Assembly: GCA_024399135.1 (NCBI GenBank)
Contig: JAKSHY010000005.1
Span: 89,807-153,806 of the forward strand
Source: Lachnospiraceae bacterium
GTDB lineage: Bacteria; Bacillota; Clostridia; Lachnospirales; Lachnospiraceae
Reading direction: 5' to 3'
DNA: 64,000 bases
In this document: positions 35,501-42,374 of the stretch, piece after piece
Layout of the letters: each line of letters begins with the position of its first letter
Position numbering within the stretch: the stretch's first letter is position 1
Notes under the pieces: generated by a model
Databases searched by the model: none
The model's input: the letters and a program-made list of their open reading frames with translations, nothing else
What the model was told of the DNA's origin: nothing
Made by a program: the position numbers and the translations under genes

Positions 35501-36348
35501 ATTCCAACCAAAGCAAGATCCATTAAGCAGATGAACTTATCATCTCTTCCTTCATATAATTCATCTCTGGTATCGCAATAGCTTGCATAAGTTGTTTCTA
35601 ATGGAGTTCTGTAATATCCATCCTCAAATTCTACATCCTTAAGTTCTGTAGAGAATGTAGTATGTCTGCAGTGATCTGACCAGTATGTATCTAATACTCT
35701 TATTTCTGTCATGGTAGGATCACGATGCTCTTCCCCATTAAAATAATTCTGTATATGCAAAAAGTCCTTAAATGTCATAGCAAGTTCAAGACTCTTATAA
35801 AGATTCATCAGTTCATCTTCATTCATAGTCGTGAAGCCATCAAATACCAACACATCATCAGGTTCATCATATGATGCTGCTAATGTATCTGGTTTTTCCA
35901 TATTAACTTCTTTAGAATCTACGGGATTTATACAATATGATTTAATTCTTTCGAAATCATCATCTGAAATAGAACCCTCTATCAGATACGCCGTAGCTGT
36001 CTGAATAATTGGCTCTTCATCTTCTTTTAAGAATTTCACACACTGAACTGCTGAATCAGCTCTCTGGTCGAACTGTCCTGGAAGATACTGAACTAAAAAT
36101 ACTCGTGCATTTTCTGGAATATCAATCTTCTCAAGATAATAATTGTCAACAGGTGGTTCTGAGAACACTGTTGTTAATGCTTTATTGAATGTATCCTCTG
36201 ACACATTCTGTACGTCATAAGTAATAAATACTCTGACATTGGTAACACCGCTGATATTAAGATAACCTGAAATCTCTTCCTTAAGTTCAGCGGCCTTTAC
36301 CGCGTAAGGGCCCTTCTTTTCAACGTATACACGTTTGACACTTTCCAT
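32524..36348 (-). CDS. purL: Phosphoribosylformylglycinamidine synthase, single-chain
   Basis: Catalyses the fourth step of purine synthesis. The 1274-residue chain fuses synthetase and glutaminase. The synthetase shows ETHNHPTEIEPFGGAATC near residue 332 and a second half with ALLGAYDAQVGYGLPSIGGKDSM. The C-terminal class I glutaminase has IPVFPGTNCEYDSAKAF near 1017, FPGGFSAGDEPDG and the nucleophile in LGICNGFQAL near 1109. This single-chain form, without separate PurS and PurQ, is typical of Lachnospiraceae and Gram-negatives. It is separate from purEMND. Confidence 0.96.
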   Translation of the reverse strand: MESVKRVYVEKKGPYAVKAAELKEEISGYLNISGVTNVRVFITYDVQNVSEDTFNKALTTVFSEPPVDNYYLEKIDIPENARVFLVQYLPGQFDQRADSAVQCVKFLKEDEEPIIQTATAYLIEGSISDDDFERIKSYCINPVDSKEVNMEKPDTLAASYDEPDDVLVFDGFTTMNEDELMNLYKSLELAMTFKDFLHIQNYFNGEEHRDPTMTEIRVLDTYWSDHCRHTTFSTELKDVEFEDGYYRTPLETTYASYCDTRDELYEGRDDKFICLMDLALVGMKKLRKAGLLEDMEVSDEINACSVVVPVEIDYGNGPETEEWLVFFKNETHNHPTEIEPFGGAATCLGGAIRDPLSGRGYVYQAMRVTGAADPTVPVSETLKGKLSQKKLVRGAASGYSSYGNQIGLATGYVKELYHPNYVAKRMEIGAVMGAAPRNNVKRLTSDPGDIIILLGGRTGRDGCGGATGSSKVHTESSIEKCGAEVQKGNAPTERKIQRLFRRGEVSRLIKKCNDFGAGGVSVAIGELADGLTVNLDLVPKKYAGLDGTELAISESQERMAVVVDPKDVDEFLGYASEENLEAIAVATVTESPRLVLKWRDKEIVNLSRAFLDTNGAHQETTVKVEIPKKEDNYFEKFALDSVKEDLDAGDVSKAMSDTLKDLNVCSQKGLVEMFDASIGAGSVMMPYGGKYQLTEVQTMVAKLPLLEGKTDTVTMMSYGFDPYLSSWSPYHGAVYAVTESMAKVVATGGNHKKIRFTFQEYFRRMTQDPARWSQPFSALLGAYDAQVGYGLPSIGGKDSMSGTFNDIDVPPTLVSFAVDVADGKDIVTPELKKAGNKLVQFWFDKDEFDIPVYEDASTMFSFIHRLIKDKKVKSSYALSAHGLFASVAKMSFGNGLGVKFDEELKMEDLFSNALGDIVIEIEPLDVDYIKALINENEEFENVNFCVVGTVTNEAKFVYHDAEVLVEDALETWKKPLEKVFPTKASKDTSKVDTPLYTADNIYVCKNKVARPTVFIPVFPGTNCEYDSAKAFQRAGADVITRVFKNQSAQDIRDSVESFVSDIEKAQIIMFPGGFSAGDEPDGSAKFFATAFQNAKMKEAVMKLLNERDGLALGICNGFQALIKLGLVPYGEIVGQKEDSPTLTFNVINRHVSKMAYTKVVSNKSPWLMGATVGETYTSPASHGEGRFVASKEWIDKLFANGQVATQYADIDGNVTMDEEWNINGSYAAIEGITSLDGRCFGKMAHAERRGDLVSLNIYGNQDLKIFESGVEYFK

Positions 36349-36354
36349 CTTTCT

Positions 36355-36936
36355 TTACTCCTCCGCAATGATGCCCTGCATCACATACATAATCTCTTCA
36401 TCAAAAGTAGCTTCTGTTACATTTCTTGTACGGGCTGAAACCTTAAGTCCTTCAAGTACATATAATAAATTGCTTGCTGCCCTTGATGCATCTATATCAT
36501 AAAATTCGCCGGCGTCGATACCTTCTTTAATGAGTTCCTCAACTACATATAGCTTAGTATCAAACTCATTCTTGATGAAGTTCTTTTTGCCAGAAACTTT
36601 ATTTTCAAAATAATATTCATACTTAGCAACCGAAAGGCTAGGCTTCTTATTAAGAATCGCCTTCTTTTCTTCTTTAATGAACAGTGCAAGTACATCAGCA
36701 AATGTGGCATCCTCTGAAATCTTACTTGAAAAATCTTCATCATTTTCAAGGTCATATTCCATTACTGCCTCGAACAAATCTTTAACATCAGTAAAATAAA
36801 GGTACACACCACCTCTACTTACATCACATGCTAAAACAATGTCTTTCATAGTCGTATTAGAGTAACCCTTTTTTGCAAAAATATCTCTGGCTGTCTCTAA
36901 TATAAAATTCTTTTTATTAATTGATTTTAATCCCAT
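36355..36936 (-). CDS. TetR-family transcriptional regulator
   Basis: A 193-residue repressor-type protein. The N-terminal DNA-binding domain reads ILETARDIFAKKGYSNTTMK then DIVLACDVSRGGVYLYFTDV (residues 12-51). The C-terminal ligand domain is not assignable. It lies only 6 bp upstream of purL in the same direction, so it is co-transcribed with it; whether it acts on purL or elsewhere is unknown. Confidence 0.9.
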   Translation of the reverse strand: MGLKSINKKNFILETARDIFAKKGYSNTTMKDIVLACDVSRGGVYLYFTDVKDLFEAVMEYDLENDEDFSSKISEDATFADVLALFIKEEKKAILNKKPSLSVAKYEYYFENKVSGKKNFIKNEFDTKLYVVEELIKEGIDAGEFYDIDASRAASNLLYVLEGLKVSARTRNVTEATFDEEIMYVMQGIIAEE

Positions 36937-36947
36937 ACTATTCCTTT

Positions 36948-37409
36948 CTAAGCCAATGGATGATCGTATACTTCCAATAAATCCTTAAGCTTAATTAAGC
37001 AGTGTAGCCACACACCCTCTTCTACAGCCTCAGACCACATAACCCCTTTAGTCATTCCTCCAAGAACATACTTTGAAATAATTGAAATAATTACATCAAT
37101 ATCCTGAAAAGTGGCCCCAGAAACATACAGTCTTTCATCCTTAGGATTCTTAGCTCCAATCTTTTGATAGCTGTAAATATAATTTCTGGTTACGAGTCCC
37201 GTTCTTTGGGCTTCCTTAACAAAAGCAAGTACCGTACCATCATATACTGGTACTGGAACTGATTTTAACTCAACATTTTCATTCTGGTATATGGATCTTG
37301 TCTTCTGTCCTTCTTTATCCTTTAGATAAGGAATGTAAGAAAACAAAGGTGCTAACAATTTTTGATAATCAGTTTTTTGTTGTTCCTTATATTCGTTCCC
37401 CTGTCCCAT
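36948..37409 (-). CDS. Conserved protein of unknown function, DUF6508-like
   Basis: A 153-residue soluble protein. Segments LLAPLFSYIPYLKD, VPVYDGTVLAFVKEAQRTGL, DIDVIISIISKYVLGGMTKG and VEEGVWLHCLIKLKDLLE resemble a clostridial family that I remember as DUF6508. No catalytic motif is evident. AGGAC precedes the ATG and the gene heads the TetR-purL run. Family assignment from memory. Confidence 0.65.
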   Translation of the reverse strand: MGQGNEYKEQQKTDYQKLLAPLFSYIPYLKDKEGQKTRSIYQNENVELKSVPVPVYDGTVLAFVKEAQRTGLVTRNYIYSYQKIGAKNPKDERLYVSGATFQDIDVIISIISKYVLGGMTKGVMWSEAVEEGVWLHCLIKLKDLLEVYDHPLA

Positions 37410-37497
37410 AAGTCCTCCATTTCAACTAACATATTGTATCATTTTTACCACGAAATGTATATCAAAATAGATGTAGATATTAACTTTTTAGCATTTC

Positions 37498-38214
37498 TTA
37501 TGAATGCTTTATGACACACATGTCTTTTATCACTTCACCTGCAATTATAAGACCCGCAACAGACGGAACAAAAGCTATTGACGAAGGCGTGCTTCTTCTA
37601 TCTCCATCCTGAAGTGAAATTTTAGGTATTAATGGTTCCTCTTTAGAATAAACTACCTTTAGGTTCTTAATTCCACGAGCCTTCAATTCTTTACGTATCA
37701 CTTTTGCCAAAGGACATACGCTTGTTTTAAATATATCCGACACTTCAAATCGTGTAGGATCAAGCTTATTTCCTGTTCCCATTGAGCTAATTATTGGCAC
37801 ATTGGCCTTCTTCGCGCACATAACAAGCTCAATCTTGGCCGTAACAGTATCTACGCAGTCAACCACATAATCATATTTCGTAAAATCGAATTCATCACTG
37901 TTTTCAGGAAGAAAAAAGCATTCATATGTCGAAACAACACATTCCGGATTAATTGATAATATTCTTTTCTTGGCAACCTCTACCTTACTAAGTCCGATGG
38001 TATCTACTGTTGCAATAAGCTGTCTGTTAATATTAGATTCTGCAACCTTATCCTTATCAATTAAATCAATTGCCCCAACTCCGCTTCTTGCCAGAGCTTC
38101 AACTACATAACTTCCAACTCCACCTATGCCAAAAACCGCTACTTTCTTTTTATTTAGTTCATCTATTGCCTCTTCACCTATAAGAGCACTGGTTCTAATT
38201 AATCTTTCATTCAT
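37498..38214 (-). CDS. tcdA: tRNA threonylcarbamoyladenosine dehydratase
   Basis: E1-like ATP-dependent enzyme that cyclises t6A37 of tRNA to ct6A. The 238-residue protein has the ThiF/MoeB fold: nucleotide loop VFGIGGVGSYVVEALARSGV (about 27-46), ESNINRQLIAT near 63, and DCVDTVTAKIELV near 119. Catalytic cysteine is expected in KTSVCPLAKVIRKELK near 171. TcdA lacks the zinc-binding CxxC pairs of MoeB, as here. ATG at 38214. Confidence 0.92.
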   Translation of the reverse strand: MNERLIRTSALIGEEAIDELNKKKVAVFGIGGVGSYVVEALARSGVGAIDLIDKDKVAESNINRQLIATVDTIGLSKVEVAKKRILSINPECVVSTYECFFLPENSDEFDFTKYDYVVDCVDTVTAKIELVMCAKKANVPIISSMGTGNKLDPTRFEVSDIFKTSVCPLAKVIRKELKARGIKNLKVVYSKEEPLIPKISLQDGDRRSTPSSIAFVPSVAGLIIAGEVIKDMCVIKHS

Positions 38215-38267
38215 GATATATATTTTAACATATTCAATGGGAAGGTTGAATATTTACATTCAATGTG

Positions 38268-38297
38268 TTGACATTCCTCCATTTAATAATATATAAT
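38268..38297 (+). promoter_or_regulatory. Promoter of tRNA-Trp
   Basis: TTGACA (38268-38273) and TATAAT (38292-38297), both consensus, are separated by 18 bases, 30 bp before the tRNA. Confidence 0.85.
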
Positions 38298-38326
38298 AGC
38301 GTTTGTTGGTCATGAAGACTATATAT

Positions 38327-38397
38327 AGGGGCGTAGTTAAACGGCTTAACGTCGGTCTCCAAAACCGCTGAAGAGGGTTCGACTCCTTCCGCCCCTG
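38327..38397 (+). tRNA. trnW: tRNA-Trp (CCA anticodon)
   Basis: Folds as a 71-base cloverleaf: acceptor AGGGGCG with CGCCCCT (7 bp), D stem GTTA/TAAC, anticodon loop CTCCAAA with anticodon CCA, variable loop of 4, T stem GAGGG/CCTTC with loop TTCGACT, and discriminator G73, as expected for tryptophan. The outermost pair of the anticodon stem is a T/C mismatch. The 3' CCA is not encoded. It is an isolated single-gene unit with its own promoter and terminator. Confidence 0.94.
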
Positions 38398-38400
38398 TTT

Positions 38401-38427
38401 AGGATTGCAAAAGCAATCCTTTTTTTA
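38401..38427 (+). terminator. Intrinsic terminator of tRNA-Trp
   Basis: An 8-bp stem (AGGATTGC / GCAATCCT) with an AAAA loop, followed by seven T. Confidence 0.93.
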
Positions 38428-38489
38428 TGCCCATAAAAATATTTAGCATAAACTCATTCATTTAGTTGAGTTCGCCACAAGATAAAAAA

Positions 38490-38523
38490 CGTCCAAATCA
38501 TATAACACCATACGATTTGGACG
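38490..38523. terminator. Terminator after the secreted protein gene
   Basis: CGTCCAAATC pairs with GATTTGGACG around a 14-base loop. On the minus strand it is followed by TTTTTTATC and lies 16 bp after the gene at 38540; T-rich sequence on the plus side makes it partly bidirectional. Confidence 0.85.
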
Positions 38524-38539
38524 CTTTTATTTATATATT

Positions 38540-39325
38540 TTATTTTTCGTAATTAATTGGATCTACCACAGTAAGCCAGTACCACAAACCACTATCATAA
38601 TATGTCAATGTCTGAAAATGGTTGTACACAGGCTTATTGGTTTTAGTAAATACCTTCGCATTCGATTTAAGAGTATATATGTTATTCTCCTTCAAATCTC
38701 TTTCATGATTATCATAAAGCATAGTCTGGCATACAAGGGATGGTTTACTGTCTAAATACACCTTGCCTTTTGAATCCTTATCAAACACAAAATACATCTT
38801 TATTCTGTTAGCTGTATATGCTTTAATAGCCGCATCAAGCTGCATTACTGTCTGGGAGAAATTATTGACCTTTTTAACATACTTATTATCTTTAGCGGAA
38901 TTTTTTAATACTCCGTATTTAACAAGCTCATTAAATGCATCATCAAAGGATCTGGCTGTATCATTCATGGCATTATCTGACGCCTGTCCCATTCTTAAAG
39001 CAGTCATAATTCCTGAATTAACCTTATCCTTTTGCCATACACAGAGTGTAATTGATGTCTTATCCTCTGTCTGCTCTATATAATAATTAGTAAATTCAGC
39101 AGAAGTATTATCATTCTGTGTTTCTGACTTTCCGTTGCTACGACTCTTTGCCCATCCAACAATTTCTTCATAAGTCATATTATATCCGTCAAATGAAGTA
39201 AATTTTGAATAATCAGTTTTTTTATTCGTTGCGGCGCTAGAAGAAACTGCTCCTGTATACATCACTCCTACTGCCATCACTATAGCTAAAACTGAAGCTA
39301 TAACTTTACCTAATTTAATTCTCAC
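38540..39325 (-). CDS. Secreted protein of unknown function
   Basis: A 261-residue protein with a clear signal peptide (about residues 1-32, SSSAATNKK cleavage zone). The start is GTG at 39325 behind GGGGGA. The mature part (YNMTYEEIVGWAKSRSNGKS, then TALRMGQASDNAMNDTARSF, and LVCQTMLYDNHERDLKENNI) matches no family I know. It follows the LCP gene by 48 bp and ends the radA-LCP run, so a cell-surface role is likely. Confidence 0.75.
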   Translation of the reverse strand: MRIKLGKVIASVLAIVMAVGVMYTGAVSSSAATNKKTDYSKFTSFDGYNMTYEEIVGWAKSRSNGKSETQNDNTSAEFTNYYIEQTEDKTSITLCVWQKDKVNSGIMTALRMGQASDNAMNDTARSFDDAFNELVKYGVLKNSAKDNKYVKKVNNFSQTVMQLDAAIKAYTANRIKMYFVFDKDSKGKVYLDSKPSLVCQTMLYDNHERDLKENNIYTLKSNAKVFTKTNKPVYNHFQTLTYYDSGLWYWLTVVDPINYEK

Positions 39326-39373
39326 ACCTTTGTCCCCCTATTAGTTTTTTATTATGTTTATTGTTAGTCCTAA

Positions 39374-40522
39374 TTAATATAATAATTTCCCATTCGTCAT
39401 AGACTTAATCTTCTGACTATACTTTTTGACAGTATCTGAAGGTTTATAATCTTCTTCATCATACAAAACCTTATGAAGCTTAACGACATTCTTGGTCAGA
39501 TCTGTAGGAATAACGCTAAGACCACACGACATATTAGCACCGTTTAAATGACCATCAAACGGGAATCCTGTCGACACTGTAACCTTATAATCAGATGCAA
39601 TACTCATCATATCGATAATATCCCCTAAATTAAGTGATGTCGATATATTAGGGAATATTGCAATAACTGCGTCCGTAAGCTTAGAAACTGAAGCAACCTT
39701 CGTACGCTCAAGCATTGCAGTAATAACATCTCTTTGTCTTTCGGCTCTTTTAAAATCAGATCCGTTAGTATATCTTATTCTGCAATATGCTGTAGCCTGA
39801 AGTCCATTAAGCATCTGTGGGCCTGCATATACTACAGGTGTATATTCAACACCAAGTGTATCTGCCATAGACTTCTGGTAATTATTAAGATGGAATATTT
39901 CTTCCTCTGTTACATCAATCACAACACCATCTAAGGCGTCTATTGCATCTATAAGTCCCTCAAAGCCAACTGTAACATAGTCTGTTACATATAAATCCAT
40001 ATTAGTATTAAGCATACTTATTGCTCTTTCAGGTCCACCGATTGCATATGCAGCATTACACTTATTATAAGAATCCTTACCAACATTAAGGTAGGTATCT
40101 CTATATACAGAAACAAGTCTGACCTCATGCGTTTCCATATTAATTGAGCAAACCATCAAAGAATCAGTTCTCGTTCCTTTTCCAAGCTGACCTTCTCTCG
40201 AATCCACTCCGAAGAATGCTATATTAAACTTACCATTATATTTGTCATACAGTTCTTTAGATATCTTTTCCTTGTCAATATCATCGGAGGCTTCAGCCTC
40301 ATTATCCGAAGAAGATGTATCACTCTTAGTTGGTGTATCTATCTCACCCTTTGCTATCTGGGCTTCTTTCTTTATCTCATCATTCACATCTATGTTAGAA
40401 GCATTAAGATTAACCTTCTCTACTCTGGTGGCTCTGAAAACCCAGACCGAACCATATATTACAACAAGAAGAACCAAAAGCTCCAAAACATAAAACGGAA
40501 TATGTTTTTTCCAATTATTCAT
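39374..40522 (-). CDS. LytR-CpsA-Psr (LCP) family protein
   Basis: Phosphotransferase that ligates anionic glycopolymers to peptidoglycan, on the outer face of the membrane. The 382-residue protein has one N-terminal transmembrane segment (about 8-29), an acidic Ser-rich linker, and an LCP domain with FGVDSREGQLGKGTRTDSLM near residue 104, VSVYRDTYL near 136 and YCRIRYTNGSDFKRAERQRD near 245. AGAGGAAAAG precedes the ATG. Located between radA and the secreted unknown. Confidence 0.93.
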   Translation of the reverse strand: MNNWKKHIPFYVLELLVLLVVIYGSVWVFRATRVEKVNLNASNIDVNDEIKKEAQIAKGEIDTPTKSDTSSSDNEAEASDDIDKEKISKELYDKYNGKFNIAFFGVDSREGQLGKGTRTDSLMVCSINMETHEVRLVSVYRDTYLNVGKDSYNKCNAAYAIGGPERAISMLNTNMDLYVTDYVTVGFEGLIDAIDALDGVVIDVTEEEIFHLNNYQKSMADTLGVEYTPVVYAGPQMLNGLQATAYCRIRYTNGSDFKRAERQRDVITAMLERTKVASVSKLTDAVIAIFPNISTSLNLGDIIDMMSIASDYKVTVSTGFPFDGHLNGANMSCGLSVIPTDLTKNVVKLHKVLYDEEDYKPSDTVKKYSQKIKSMTNGKLLY

Positions 40523-40556
40523 CTTTTCCTCTGTGAAATCTCATTTCAATCAAGTA

Positions 40557-41921
40557 TCAAATATCTAGTGATGAGATTTCCTGTACGTTATTAACATACA
40601 GTATTTTAATATCTTTAATGTTTTTCAGCTCATTAAAGCATACTTTAGGAACTATGCAAATGTCAAATCCAAGTTTTTTAGCTTCGATTACTCTGGTCTC
40701 AATCATGCTTACTGCCCTTACCTCGCCACTAAGGCCAACCTCGCCTATAGCAACGGCTTTAGGGTTTATCTGCCTATTCTTAAAGCTTGAAATGATAGCG
40801 AGACATATTCCTAAATCAAGTGCAGGTTCATTAACCTTTATTCCACCTGCAACGTTAACATATGCATCAAAATTTCCCATTGACAAGCCTAATCTTTTTT
40901 CTAAAACAGCCATTAAAAGATTAACCCTGTTAAAATCAGTTCCAATCGTCTGGCGTCTTGGTATTCCGAAATTACTCTGGCATACCAGTGCCTGAATTTC
41001 AAGAAGCATTGGGCGTGTACCTTCAATCGAACAGACAACAACACTCCCTGCTGCATCCTGCACACGACCACTTAGCATGTATTCTGATGGATTCAAGACT
41101 TCTGTAAGTCCAGCCTCTTCCATTCTAAATACGCCTATTTCATTAGTAGAGCCAAATCTATTTTTGACGCCCCTTAGAACTCTGTAGCTTAAATGTCTGT
41201 CTCCCTCAAAATAAAGAACAGTATCAACCATATGCTCTAAGACTCTAGGACCTGCCACTGTACCTTCTTTCGTAACATGTCCCACAATAAAGATAGAAAT
41301 ATTCATATCCTTAGCAAGTCTTAAAAACAAAGCTGTAGCTTCTCTAACCTGTGAAACAGAACCAGGTGCAGAGCTTATGCTTTCTTCGTACATCGTTTGT
41401 ATAGAATCTATTACAACTACCTCAGGATTGTTTTTCCTGATATTTTCTTCAACATTACTAAGAAGTGTTTCACAAAGAAGAAGCATATTTTCGTTAAAAT
41501 CACCAATTCTTAATGCTCTTAGCTTAATCTGCTTAAGTGATTCTTCACCAGAAATATATAGAACTTTTCTTCCCTGAAAAGAAAGATTTTTACAAACCTG
41601 TAACAGAAGTGTCGATTTTCCTATTCCTGGGTCTCCACCTACTAAAGTTAAGGAGCCAGCTACCAAGCCGCCTCCTAAAACTCGATCAAGTTCATTTATA
41701 TTAGTAGTAATTCTGTCTTCTTCTTCAAATGACACTTCATTAATTGGAGTTGGAGCCACCGTATCCTTTGATGCAGAAGATTTTTTCCCTTGCGAAGTAG
41801 AAATTACCTTTTCTTCTACGAAAGTATTCCACTCCTTGCATCCAGGACACTGTCCCATCCATTTAGTAGATTCATAGCCACATGAATTACAAAAGAAGAC
41901 TGTCTGTTTACCTTTAGCCAT
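40557..41921 (-). CDS. radA: DNA repair protein RadA
   Basis: RecA-related ATPase/helicase that acts in recombination intermediates. The 454-residue protein has the N-terminal C4 zinc finger CNSCGYESTKWMGQCPGC, a P-loop GGDPGIGKSTLLLQV near residue 93, the RadA-specific KNRFGSTNEIGVF motif near 250, and a Lon-protease-like C-terminal domain (DAYVNVAGGIKVNEPALDLG). Neighbour of clpC, as in many Firmicutes. Confidence 0.97.
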   Translation of the reverse strand: MAKGKQTVFFCNSCGYESTKWMGQCPGCKEWNTFVEEKVISTSQGKKSSASKDTVAPTPINEVSFEEEDRITTNINELDRVLGGGLVAGSLTLVGGDPGIGKSTLLLQVCKNLSFQGRKVLYISGEESLKQIKLRALRIGDFNENMLLLCETLLSNVEENIRKNNPEVVVIDSIQTMYEESISSAPGSVSQVREATALFLRLAKDMNISIFIVGHVTKEGTVAGPRVLEHMVDTVLYFEGDRHLSYRVLRGVKNRFGSTNEIGVFRMEEAGLTEVLNPSEYMLSGRVQDAAGSVVVCSIEGTRPMLLEIQALVCQSNFGIPRRQTIGTDFNRVNLLMAVLEKRLGLSMGNFDAYVNVAGGIKVNEPALDLGICLAIISSFKNRQINPKAVAIGEVGLSGEVRAVSMIETRVIEAKKLGFDICIVPKVCFNELKNIKDIKILYVNNVQEISSLDI

Positions 41922-41948
41922 AAACTACGTATTCGCCTTTTGCCTAAG

Positions 41949-42359
41949 CTACTTTGTTATCTTAACCTCAACCAGCTCATCATTTGATAATTCAACTGAA
42001 AAGCTTAACTTGCCAGAAAGATTCGTCTTCATCTTACCAGACTCTGAACCATTTATTGAAACAGTATATTCTGTATCCTCAGCAAGTCCAACTGTAATCT
42101 GAGCATCTTCATCAGAAGAAACCTTAAATGTGACACCATTATCAGTTTGTTCAAAATCAAAAACTGAAGTTCCTGGTTCTGATTCAAATACGAACAAATC
42201 ATTTTTTTCAAGTCTTGTCATCTCCTTAAAGGTCTTAACCTTTAATAAATCATTGCCAGATTTGAAATTTTCAACCTTTTTCTTTTCTGGTAACGAATGA
42301 TTACCAAAACTAATTTTTCCACTTTCTTCATTGCGAAGCAGCTCTTCTACATAAGCCAT
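41949..42359 (-). CDS. Conserved protein between clpC and radA
   Basis: A 136-residue, beta-rich, soluble protein. Residues 1-60 contain RNEESGKISFGNHSLPEKKK and VKTFKEMTRLEKNDLFVFES; residues 70-136 look like a small beta-sandwich (GVTFKVSSDEDAQITVGLAE, then KMKTNLSGKLSFSVELSN). No catalytic motif seen. It is 15 bp from clpC and 27 bp from radA, so co-expressed with both. I do not recognise a function. Confidence 0.75.
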   Translation of the reverse strand: MAYVEELLRNEESGKISFGNHSLPEKKKVENFKSGNDLLKVKTFKEMTRLEKNDLFVFESEPGTSVFDFEQTDNGVTFKVSSDEDAQITVGLAEDTEYTVSINGSESGKMKTNLSGKLSFSVELSNDELVEVKITK

Positions 42360-42374
42360 TAAAATACCCTCCGT

